In this document: in pieces, positions 21,190 to 29,265 of the stretch
Layout of the letters: every line of letters begins with the position of its first letter
How positions within the stretch are numbered: the stretch's first letter is position 1
NCBI GenBank assembly: GCA_003604985.1
Contig: QZIW01000034.1
Location: 1 to 48,029 of the forward strand
DNA from: Ammonifex sp.
Lineage (GTDB): Bacteria; Bacillota; Desulfotomaculia; Desulfotomaculales; Ammonificaceae
Direction of reading: 5' to 3'
Length of the DNA: 48,029 bases
Notes under the pieces: generated by a model
What the model was told of the DNA's origin: nothing
Databases searched by the model: none
Seen by the model: only the letters and a program-made list of their open reading frames with translations
Translations under genes and position numbers: made by a program

Positions 21190-21520
21190 ATGAGAATCTG
21201 GGATGTTTCCCCTGAGAAATTATGCCGTAAACATTTGCTTGCCGAGCACAGAGAACTTCACGCCGTCTGGTCGATATTGACCCGGGGTAAAAAAGGGTAT
21301 GCGCAACATCCGGAAACCCTGCGTTGGAAAGGGAAGCTTAAAGCCCTGTATTTGAGGCACGAACAGCTTGCCAAGGAATTAAGGGCCAGGGGGTTACGCA
21401 CACCGCAGCCCTCTTGAAATCGAGCTGGCCACCGGGGAGAACAAGCAAACGCAACTGATTGACTCACTTGCCGCGCAGATGAAGATCCTTAGGAGTAAGA
21501 ATTGTGACTGCAAGTTCTGA
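21190..21520 (+). pseudogene. pyrimidine dimer DNA glycosylase-like protein, apparently frameshifted
   Basis: MRIWDVSPEKLCRKHLLAEHRELHAVWSILTRGKKGYAQHPETLRWKGKLKALYLRHEQLAKELRARG then stop; removing one G of the G5 run at 21389-21393 extends it to ...GYAHRSPLEIELATGENKQTQLIDSLAAQMKILRSKNCDCKF*. Confidence 0.75.
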
Positions 21521-21911
21521 ATAGGTATTGCTCCCCCAAAATGAGCGTGCACGCCTCATTCCACCATGAGGGGAAAGCATTCTGCCCGCTGGAATAGTAG
21601 ACTTTATCGCCGGCCCAGATGATAAAACACCAGCAGGTTCCGCTGGAACTTGAATAACGCGAAGTGTACCGCTCCTCCGCGTCTTTTAAGTACCCCAGCA
21701 TTTTGCCAAGGGCGCCGGAAACGCGCTCTTTTTCTTCTGGAGTAGTGATATCGCGTTCGGATATGGTTTCCGCCACTTTACGGAACCGAAAAAAGGGGAC
21801 GGGCTGCATGGCATACCTGACGCGCCTGGCGCTTATTCTGTCCGTTGTGACATTAAGCACTAAAAAGCCCTCTTTGGTGTTGCCGATTGCCGCTTCAAGT
21901 TCCAAAACCAC
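21489..21911 (-). CDS. hypothetical protein
   Basis: 140 aa ORF with an upstream GGGAGG on the minus strand; no family recognised; convergent with and overlapping the end of the glycosylase-like gene. Confidence 0.55.
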   Translation of the reverse strand: MVLELEAAIGNTKEGFLVLNVTTDRISARRVRYAMQPVPFFRFRKVAETISERDITTPEEKERVSGALGKMLGYLKDAEERYTSRYSSSSGTCWCFIIWAGDKVYYSSGQNAFPSWWNEACTLILGEQYLFRTCSHNSYS

Positions 21912-22178
21912 CCACCTCCCTTTAAAATACGACTTGTTTTTCTATTAATATATTCACGAGGTCCTAAACAAATCTACTTTTTTCAGGCTCCAGGTTCCCT
22001 ATGGAAAAAACCGCCTAAGAAAGCGGATTTGATCCTTGTATTAGATGGGCTTTTCCGCACAGGAGTAGAATCTGGTCGAGGCGTGTAACCTTTTGGCCCG
22101 TGGCGAATAAACTGATACCATAAAAAGGAAATAGTTACGCACTGCCCGCAGTGACTGGAGGTGAGACTTTTGAAGCTA

Positions 22179-22520
22179 AAGGGTACCTTGCTCCTGGCGA
22201 AGTTCGTTATGACCTTTGTTTTTGCCGGGGTCACCCTCGCATTATTCGGTAAAAACGCCCTGGGTTGGATCTTCTTACTGGCTCTTCTGCAAACCGCGCT
22301 CGGTTATCTCGGAGACTTGTGTGTCGTTGAAAAAGTCCGTAGCTTGGCAATCGCCGTCGGCAACGGTCTTACGGCCGCACTCATAGCGTACATCTTGAAT
22401 ATCATCGCGCCGGCTTTTCACGCAACCTGGGCTTCCCTGGTTATTTTCGGCCTGTTGGTGGCCGCGGGCGAGTACTTTATGCCCATTTGCCTTTCACGTT
22501 CTAAAAAGGCAACTCCTTAA
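22179..22520 (+). CDS. DUF2512-like (YndM-type) small membrane protein
   Basis: about 114 aa with 4 predicted hydrophobic helices; SD GGAGGTGAG before a probable TTG start near 22170-22179 (track ORF starts at 22161). Confidence 0.7.
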   Translation, partial: KGTLLLAKFVMTFVFAGVTLALFGKNALGWIFLLALLQTALGYLGDLCVVEKVRSLAIAVGNGLTAALIAYILNIIAPAFHATWASLVIFGLLVAAGEYFMPICLSRSKKATP

Positions 22521-22551
22521 TGTCCCCTTACCGACCCCTCAAGCAGAAGAT

Positions 22552-22581
22552 CCTACCTCCGCCCGGGTAGGGTCTTTTTTT
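22552..22581 (+). terminator. intrinsic terminator
   Basis: CCTACC-tccgcccg-GGTAGG stem followed by GTCTTTTTTT. Confidence 0.75.
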
Positions 22582-22633
22582 GCGCCGTAGTTTTAACGAA
22601 AAGGCTTCCGTATCCCGAAAGCCTTGATAATTC

Positions 22634-22710
22634 TGGTGAGCCATGCAGGACTCGAACCTGCGACACCCTGATTAAAAGTCAGGTGCTCTACCAACTGAGC
22701 TAATGGCTCA
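22634..22710 (-). tRNA. tRNA-Lys (anticodon UUU)
   Basis: minus strand TGAGCCATTAGCTCAGTTGGTAGAGCACCTGACTTTTAATCAGGGTGTCGCAGGTTCGAGTCCTGCATGGCTCACCA. Confidence 0.96.
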
Positions 22711-22716
22711 TATTTT

Positions 22717-22818
22717 GATGTGGGATGTGGAGGTTGGATGTTGGACTTCTTGTAGGAATTCGCTTCGCGAATTTCCTTCTCTTTTTCTAACCTCCAACTT
22801 ATAACCTCTCACTTCTAA
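22717..22818. repeat. imperfect long inverted repeat element (A) in the tRNA-Lys/Gln spacer
   Basis: GATGTGGGATGTGGAGGTTGGATG arm vs CTAACCTCCAACTTATAACCTCTCACTTC arm around GGAATTCGCTTCGCGAATTTCC. Confidence 0.6.
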
Positions 22819-22820
22819 AA

Positions 22821-22896
22821 TGGCTGGGGCGGCTGGATTCGAACCAACGAAATGGCGGATCCAAAGTCCGCTGCCTTACCACTTGGCTACGCCCCA
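22821..22896 (-). tRNA. tRNA-Gln (anticodon UUG)
   Basis: minus strand TGGGGCGTAGCCAAGTGGTAAGGCAGCGGACTTTGGATCCGCCATTTCGTTGGTTCGAATCCAGCCGCCCCAGCCA. Confidence 0.96.
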
Positions 22897-23017
22897 GTTC
22901 AGAAGTCGGATGCAAGATACCAGACGTCTGAACCTTTGTAGGAATTCTGTAGGAATTCGCCTTGCGAATTCCTACCTCAACTTCCGACCTCTAACCTCTT
23001 GCCTCCAACCTCTCAAA
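22897..23017. repeat. imperfect long inverted repeat element (B) in the tRNA-Gln/His spacer with a perfect central hairpin
   Basis: AGAAGTCGGATGCAAGA... arm pairs imperfectly with ...TCTTGCCTCCAACCTCT; centre GTAGGAATTCGC-CTT-GCGAATTCCTAC (22949-22975) is a perfect 12-bp stem. Confidence 0.7.
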
Positions 23018-23095
23018 TGGGGTGGATGATGGGATTTGAACCCACAGCCTCCAGATCCACAGTCTGGCGCTCTAACCGGTTGAGCTACATCCACC
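23018..23095 (-). tRNA. tRNA-His (anticodon GUG)
   Basis: minus strand GGTGGATGTAGCTCAACCGGTTAGAGCGCCAGACTGTGGATCTGGAGGCTGTGGGTTCAAATCCCATCATCCACCCCA; G-1:C73 consistent with tRNA-His. Confidence 0.95.
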
Positions 23096-23161
23096 ATCCG
23101 CAAATGATATCTTAGCAAACGCCTTGCCGGTTGTCAAGAGACGCGGCAGCCCCGTCCCTAC

Positions 23162-24136
23162 TTATTCAAGCATTTCCAGGAAGGCGTCGATTCTGACTCT
23201 CGTTCGCGCGTCAAGCGGCTCGGGCCTGTCACCCTCAATGGTTAAGACCGGAACGTCAAGTATCCGGCGGATGATCATGTCCTCGATCTGCCGGAAGCAG
23301 AAGCTCTGGGCGTAGTGAATGACGCCGGCTATCTTACGCCGCTTCAGTTCGCGGGTGATATCCTCCAAACGGTAGAAAATGCCGTAAGGATAAGTGTACA
23401 GGAGATACTGCTCCACGAGGTCAACTTTCTCAAAAGGCATGGCAAACTGACGCTGGACCTCGTTAAAAACTACCCGGGCACCGCGTTCTTCAAAATAACC
23501 GTAAAGATCGGTGAAAATGGGCGGTACGCCGATATACCCCAAGCGTACCGTCGCCGGCCGGGAAGGGCGTTTTTCCGCCTCTGCCAGAAAAGAGTCGACC
23601 TTCCGCCGGTATTCCTGCACATCGCCCTGAAAGTCGCTGCAGCAGACCTGATAAAAATGATTTTCAAAGCCTGTCACCCTATCACCGGCGTAAGTCAGGT
23701 AGTCAATCTCCCGGACTCGCTGCCGTACCGCGTCAAGCCTGTCCTTGGCGGCATTCACCGCCGCCTGGTCTACACCGAAGTGTTCCATCAGGCACTCGAT
23801 CTGGGTCTCCAGGAGCCGGCGCTCCCTGTCGTACGGGTAAGCGAAAGGGATTATCCGGATACCCTCCAGTTCGAGGGTTTCCATGAGGGCGTGGGTATTG
23901 CTGCAGTCCCCCTGCGTTACGGCAACTACGGTCCTTATTTCCTGATCCCTCAAAACCGCCCCGTAAATTCCCTTTATCCAGCCGCAGACGTTGCGCGGGT
24001 AACCGGCCCGCTCCGCGACCTCGAGCAGTTCACCGGCGGTCTCGCTGGCGATGAACAAGTTGTTCAGGTCTACAGGCACCACACCCGCAGCGAACAGCAC
24101 CTCAACCGGAATCGTAGTGGTTAAACCGACTTTCAT
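23162..24136 (-). CDS. 2-hydroxyacyl-CoA dehydratase / HgdB-like family protein
   Basis: 324 aa; MKVGLTTTIPVEVLFAAGVVPVDLNNLF, NVCGWIKG, TQGDCSNTHAL, HYAQSFCFRQIEDMI cysteine-containing motifs. Confidence 0.85.
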   Translation of the reverse strand: MKVGLTTTIPVEVLFAAGVVPVDLNNLFIASETAGELLEVAERAGYPRNVCGWIKGIYGAVLRDQEIRTVVAVTQGDCSNTHALMETLELEGIRIIPFAYPYDRERRLLETQIECLMEHFGVDQAAVNAAKDRLDAVRQRVREIDYLTYAGDRVTGFENHFYQVCCSDFQGDVQEYRRKVDSFLAEAEKRPSRPATVRLGYIGVPPIFTDLYGYFEERGARVVFNEVQRQFAMPFEKVDLVEQYLLYTYPYGIFYRLEDITRELKRRKIAGVIHYAQSFCFRQIEDMIIRRILDVPVLTIEGDRPEPLDARTRVRIDAFLEMLE

Positions 24137-24183
24137 TGCGTGAAACCCGCCACCCTCGAGTCAAAAGTAAATTTCCTGTAACT

Positions 24184-24981
24184 TTAAATTTCCACCTTAA
24201 TCGCCCCCGGCAAACGCCGGGTAGACAGTAAACCTGCCAACCGATTAAACTCCTCCGGATCGCCGCTGGTATAAAATTCGTACCGTGGTTGGCTTTCGCC
24301 TCCCTGCATCCCCCGCTGCATTATCTCCCGCCTTGCTTCCGCGGTGGTGGCCACCGCCGGGTCCACCATGGCAACTTTCTCCCCGAGGATCTGGAGGATC
24401 GGACCCGCAAAAAAAGGGTAGTGCGTACATCCCAACACCAGCGTGTCTATTTGCGCTTCCCGAAAAGGCGCCAGATAAGCGCCGAGCGCCTTCTTCGCCT
24501 CGGGGGTTTCGACTCTGCCGCCCTCAACAAGCGGCACCAGCAACGGCGCCGCCTGGCTGAATATCTGAACCGCCGGGTCAATCGAGGCTATGGCTTCGGG
24601 GTAAGAACCGCTTTTAACCGTCGCTTCGGTAGCCAGGATGCCAATGCGTTTGTTTCTTGTGGCGGCGACCGCCGACCGCGCGCCCGGCCTCACAAGGCCG
24701 ATCATGGGTACCGGGTACCTCTCCCTGAGAATCCCGATGGAAACAGAAGAGCTGGTGTTACAGGCAAAGAGGACATACTTTACCCCTTTTCCCATCAGGA
24801 ACCGGATAATACGGTCACCCAGTTCAACAAGCTCGTTTACCTCACGCCCTCCATAGGGTACATTCGCCGTATCGCCGAAGTACACCACAGACTCCCGGGG
24901 AAGCATATTGACCACCTGTTCAAATACCGTGAGACCTCCGAGACCGGAATCAAAAAGTCCCACCGGACGGTTATCGTTCAT
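24184..24981 (-). CDS. murI: glutamate racemase
   Basis: 265 aa; GLFDSGLGGLTVFEQV, FACNTSSSVS, LGCTHYPFF. Confidence 0.96.
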   Translation of the reverse strand: MNDNRPVGLFDSGLGGLTVFEQVVNMLPRESVVYFGDTANVPYGGREVNELVELGDRIIRFLMGKGVKYVLFACNTSSSVSIGILRERYPVPMIGLVRPGARSAVAATRNKRIGILATEATVKSGSYPEAIASIDPAVQIFSQAAPLLVPLVEGGRVETPEAKKALGAYLAPFREAQIDTLVLGCTHYPFFAGPILQILGEKVAMVDPAVATTAEARREIMQRGMQGGESQPRYEFYTSGDPEEFNRLAGLLSTRRLPGAIKVEI

Positions 24982-25156
24982 TTCCGGACCTCCAACAAGG
25001 CAACTGAATTACGGGGCCCAACCACCTCGACATTTTCCTCAAAGCGGCGTAAAAGCGTTTAAAAAAACAAAAAGCACCCTCGACTCCCTACACAAATTCT
25101 TAGAGTTTTCCCCTAAAATAATACGTGGGGATTCTTAGAGTGCAAGAGTCCTGGTA

Positions 25157-26962
25157 CTATTTATTCACCGCTTCGGCGGCGACTCCTTCTACGGGAGCGT
25201 CCTCGGACTCAACGGCTACAGGTAGTTTAATCAAGAAAGTTGTGCCTTTTCCCTCTTCGCTGAGAACTTCTATCCTCCCCTGGTGATCCTCGATAATCCG
25301 GTAACTGATCGCCAGCCCCAACCCGGTACCTTCTTCCTTGGTGGTGAAAAAGGCTTCTCCCAACCGCGAAAAGTGCTCGGGGGCTATGCCCAGGCCGGTG
25401 TCGGTAACCTCCAGCCTGACCCACCCGGGCGTTGTGTCTGTTGAGAGCCGAACGGTAAGCTTGCCTCCGCCGGACATTGCTTGAAACGCATTAAGGATAA
25501 GGTTGTGAAGCACCTGCTTGATCTGTTCAGAATCAGCCATGACACTGGGGGTATCGGCTGCGCATTCGCTCACGATTTCAATCCCCTTGAGCACGGCCTG
25601 GTTCTCCACAACCAGGAGTATGTCCTTAACCACCCGGTCGAGCTTTACGGGCACAGGCCGAAACTCACCTGAACGCGCAAGGTACAGGAAGTTGCGGATT
25701 ATTTCGTTCACCCTGTCGATTTCGGAAAGGACCACATCCAGATATTCACGCTCCCGGTCCCCCGACGTCCCCCGTTTTTCGGCCAGAAGCTGGATGAAGC
25801 CCCTGACGGAGGTGAGAGGGTTCCTGATCTCGTGCAGCAGGCCGGCGGCAAGTTTACCCATCGCGGCCAGTTTCTCCGCCCTCTCCAGGGCGGCGGGCAA
25901 GCTCTTGTCGCCCTCGTAAACCTGCTCCTGGGGTAATGCCGCAGCGCGTATAAATTCCTGGTAGGCGATGTTGTACCGGTACGAAACCTCGCGGGAGAGG
26001 TAATCGGCTGCAGACTCCACCAACTGGCGCGCGGTAACCTTCTCTTTCCTTTGCATCAGGGCACGTGCGATCCCGGCATGTTCCCTGAGGAGCGGCACGC
26101 TTAATTTAAGCCGCTGCCCTATCTTTACCAACTCCCCGCTGAGGGGAATTTCGCCTACGCCGACCACAAGCGCCCCTAAAGGGTAGAGTACTTTGTGAAA
26201 CTCGAGGCAGACCGGGCAGGCGTAAAGGGTCAATCCCCCCGGACAGGGGAGCATCACCGTCCGGCGTTCAATCGCCGCCCGTACGCTGGCAAGCCACCGC
26301 GTGTACCGGCAGGGTGAAACGCCGCTGATACGCACCGGCGACTCGGCTACGGTGCGACAGTACGGGGTACCCAGGCATTCAAGCGGTACGAGCCACCGTT
26401 CCTTGGCCAGCCAGGGAGGGAACGAACTAACGGGGATAAAAGAGGCGGTTGTGTTTAGGAGGCTTGCCAGCAAGCGAACAAAGTTTCCCGTCACTTCGGG
26501 GTCAAGTCCCGTTATCCCGGTCACCTGAAAAGGCGGTAAAAACCCCTTCGTACCAAGGAACTGCTTCCAGGCGCCGCTTTTGGATTCCCCGTTTTCCTTG
26601 CGCTGCCTGAAGTATGCGTTTGCCCCGGCAACCCTGACCAAATTTTCAATTCGGGCAACGAACTCCTCTTCCTGGGACGGGTTGAGAAGGTCGTCCACCC
26701 ACGCCATTCTGACCGGCGGTTCCAACGGGCTTTCCTGGATCACCGCGACCAGTGCTCGCGTCTCTGCTTTCATCTCCCGGCATATGGACCAGTTGTCGGA
26801 CTGAGCCTGGTTTTTGTGCAAAATCACAACCCCGGGGTCTTTCTCCCGCAGCGCCGCCCCCAACCCGGTTTCATCCACAAAGGAAAGCGGGAGTTTACTT
26901 AACGGCTGACGCCACGTCTCTTTACCGTCCGAAATCACCAGGACCTGTTCCTTTAAAAACAC
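25157..26962 (-). CDS. sensor histidine kinase
   Basis: 601 aa; HisKA (LAAGLLHEIRNPLTSVRGFIQLL) and HATPase_c N/G boxes (LHNLILNAFQAM, VTDTGLGIAPE, GTGLGLAISYRII); N-terminal region unassigned. Confidence 0.9.
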   Translation of the reverse strand: MFLKEQVLVISDGKETWRQPLSKLPLSFVDETGLGAALREKDPGVVILHKNQAQSDNWSICREMKAETRALVAVIQESPLEPPVRMAWVDDLLNPSQEEEFVARIENLVRVAGANAYFRQRKENGESKSGAWKQFLGTKGFLPPFQVTGITGLDPEVTGNFVRLLASLLNTTASFIPVSSFPPWLAKERWLVPLECLGTPYCRTVAESPVRISGVSPCRYTRWLASVRAAIERRTVMLPCPGGLTLYACPVCLEFHKVLYPLGALVVGVGEIPLSGELVKIGQRLKLSVPLLREHAGIARALMQRKEKVTARQLVESAADYLSREVSYRYNIAYQEFIRAAALPQEQVYEGDKSLPAALERAEKLAAMGKLAAGLLHEIRNPLTSVRGFIQLLAEKRGTSGDREREYLDVVLSEIDRVNEIIRNFLYLARSGEFRPVPVKLDRVVKDILLVVENQAVLKGIEIVSECAADTPSVMADSEQIKQVLHNLILNAFQAMSGGGKLTVRLSTDTTPGWVRLEVTDTGLGIAPEHFSRLGEAFFTTKEEGTGLGLAISYRIIEDHQGRIEVLSEEGKGTTFLIKLPVAVESEDAPVEGVAAEAVNK

Positions 26963-26982
26963 TGGGCCCCTCCGTCACCTTA

Positions 26983-28830
26983 CTATTGACTTTGGCTGAA
27001 AAACGCCTCCAACCCTTCGATAATGCCCTTGGCCGTAGCCTGGCGGAACCACTCCTGGCTTAGAAGGCCTTCCTCTTCCCGGTTGGAAACAAAAGCCGTC
27101 TCTATCAGCGCAGCAGGCATCGCTGCTGTCCGCAACACCACAAAGTTCGCGGTGTAAAGTCCTAAATCCTTCCTGCCCAAATTTCTGACCAGCCCTGCCT
27201 GCAGGCACTGCGCCAGGAACTCCCGTTCCGTTCTCTGGAGCCCCAGCACCGGGTCGCTGAGCGGAGCGTACCAATAGGTGCTTGTTCCCTGCTGCTGCGT
27301 GGACCGCTCGCTGGCGTTGGCATGAATGGAAACGAAAGCAGAGGCGTCCAAAGAGTTTGCTTTCGCCGTCCGGGCATATAGGTCAACGTACTCGTCCGTT
27401 TCACGGGTGAGCCAGACCCTTGCGCCGCGGCCTCTCAGTTCTTGTGCGGCCAGATGTGCTACTGCCAGGTTAAACTCCTTTTCTTCCAAGCCGCCTGCCC
27501 CTAATGCTCCGGTCTCACGCCCGCCGTGCCCGGGGTCCAATACGATGGTTTTGCCCGCCACCGCGTAAGTTGAACTCGGTCTCAACCGCAGCCTCAAAGC
27601 CTGCCTGTCCGGAGAGACGTCCGCCTGCCAGTAGACGTTTTCAGCCGCCGTTTTTAAAGCGAGAACCACCCGCGCCACGGGCGGGTTTTCCTGCAGCCAG
27701 CCTACCCGAACCGAAGAAACCAGGTCCGATCCGACGGTTAGAGGTCCGGGCAGTTCTCCTGAGGGCAATTCGCTAACGTCAACCAGCAGCAGGCTCGGGT
27801 CAATCATCCTTTGAATTTTGGGCAAAACAGGCCGACAAAAACTAATGATAAATTCCGTCCCGCCTCCGGTATTTTCCCAGTTGATCACCACCGGCGCCCC
27901 GGTATTTTCACCGCGGCTGACCGGAAATGGTTCCTGGGAAAAGACCGGTACCTGACCTTGCGCCTCCGGTTCGGTCAACACCTCCGGCCCCTCCAGGGGG
28001 GCAGGTTTTTCAGGCAGCGAAGTCACCGGCTCGCCTACATCTTTCGTTAAATCGGGAGCCGCTACCGGTTCAGCGTTTATTTTTACCAGCCACCCGGCTA
28101 TCCAGCAGAGCTCACCGCCGGCGAGGCGCACCCGGTACCAGTCGCCGGACTGCCCAGCAACCGCAAGCAGCGTTCCCCTGGGGACCTGTCCCGTCCGCGG
28201 GTAATCAGTTCCCGGCCCACTGCGCAGGTTTACCAAATCCCCCGTTACAGCCACCGACACCGCCGCTGATCCGGAACGGCTGGTGTTGCCGTCGGACCGT
28301 TTTTCCCCAGGCTTTACCAGCCACCCGGCTATCCAGCAGAGCTTACCGCCGGCGAGGCGCACCCGGTACCAGTCGCCGGACTTTCCTATAATCGTGAGCA
28401 ATGTCCCTCTGGCGACCTGTCCTGTCTTCGGGTAATCGCTTCCGGGACCGTCACGCAGATTGACCACATCGCCCGTCACGATAAGGGACGCCGGCGCTGA
28501 ACCGGAAGAACCGGCTGCGGCACCGCTGGACAGGCTCTTTTCCGGCTTTACCAGCCACCCGGCCAGCCAACCGATCTTGCCGCCGGCGAAGCGGACCCGC
28601 AACCAATCACCGGAACGGCCGATAACTGTCGCCGGAGTACCCCGGGGGATTTCAGTGAGCACTTTGTACCCGTTACCCGGCCCGCTCCGGACGTTCACAG
28701 AAGCCCGGTCTACAACCACTGTCTCCGCGGCACTTACCGCAGGACGGACAAGGAATAGAAAGCACAAGAGACCCAAAACCACCGTGGTGGTTATTGTTTT
28801 TCCGGCGTGTTGCAAGCGACGGCCCCCCAT
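26983..28830 (-). CDS. N-acetylmuramoyl-L-alanine amidase with three SH3_3 domains and an AMIN-like domain
   Basis: 615 aa; signal peptide, three (VNVRSGPG/VNLRDGPG/VNLRSGPG) SH3 units, C-terminal Amidase_3 (IVLDPGHGGRETGALG, SIHANAS, ALIETAFVSNREEE). Confidence 0.93.
   Translation of the reverse strand: MGGRRLQHAGKTITTTVVLGLLCFLFLVRPAVSAAETVVVDRASVNVRSGPGNGYKVLTEIPRGTPATVIGRSGDWLRVRFAGGKIGWLAGWLVKPEKSLSSGAAAGSSGSAPASLIVTGDVVNLRDGPGSDYPKTGQVARGTLLTIIGKSGDWYRVRLAGGKLCWIAGWLVKPGEKRSDGNTSRSGSAAVSVAVTGDLVNLRSGPGTDYPRTGQVPRGTLLAVAGQSGDWYRVRLAGGELCWIAGWLVKINAEPVAAPDLTKDVGEPVTSLPEKPAPLEGPEVLTEPEAQGQVPVFSQEPFPVSRGENTGAPVVINWENTGGGTEFIISFCRPVLPKIQRMIDPSLLLVDVSELPSGELPGPLTVGSDLVSSVRVGWLQENPPVARVVLALKTAAENVYWQADVSPDRQALRLRLRPSSTYAVAGKTIVLDPGHGGRETGALGAGGLEEKEFNLAVAHLAAQELRGRGARVWLTRETDEYVDLYARTAKANSLDASAFVSIHANASERSTQQQGTSTYWYAPLSDPVLGLQRTEREFLAQCLQAGLVRNLGRKDLGLYTANFVVLRTAAMPAALIETAFVSNREEEGLLSQEWFRQATAKGIIEGLEAFFSQSQ
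28082..28382. repeat. near-identical 70-nt intragenic direct repeat in SH3 domains
   Basis: 28082-28151 and 28313-28382 differ at one position (ctcacc/cttacc) and are offset by 231 nt (77 codons). Confidence 0.9.
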
Positions 28831-29049
28831 AAATCATCAGCCCTCGGTTATATATTCGTCACATTTCGTCAAAATCCTCCCAGGGTTGGGGGGAAATTGC
28901 TTGAAAAGTTAATAATGTGGAAAAAGAGGGTGGTTTCCCCTTGTAACAACCACTCCCGTTGCTTCCGGGAGAGTGTTGTAAAACTCCAAAACCGCAAGAA
29001 ATAAGTTCATCCCGCTGTGAAAGGTAAACACTCTCGGAGGCCGTGAAAA

Positions 29050-29144
29050 ACAGACGTCGGTCTTCGGATGTCGGACGTTGGAAAGAAAATCGTTTTCTTG
29101 GGTTTTTACTACTGACGACCGACGACTGACGACCGACAACTGTT
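29050..29144. repeat. imperfect long inverted repeat element (C)
   Basis: AGACGTCGGTCTTCGGATGTCGGACGTTGG arm vs ACTACTGACGACCGACGACTGACGACCGACAACTG arm; centre AAGAAAA-TCG-TTTTCTT. Confidence 0.65.
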
Positions 29145-29265
29145 ATGTCAAGCGTAGTTTCGCAGCGGCCTCCCGGGGGAACGTGATCCCAACTGGAATT
29201 ACCTGTAGAATTTGGACCGCATAACTTGTGGTCATGCAACCGTACACTACGAAGGATGAGGAGGG

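Noticed and set aside
22717-23017. CRISPR-like array between tRNA genes
   Set aside because: Repeats are inverted, variable and hairpin-forming, with no regular direct-repeat/spacer periodicity or cas genes.
23315-24124. 269-aa plus-strand ORF antisense to the dehydratase-like gene
   Set aside because: Mirror ORF; the minus strand has coherent cysteine motifs and a proper start.
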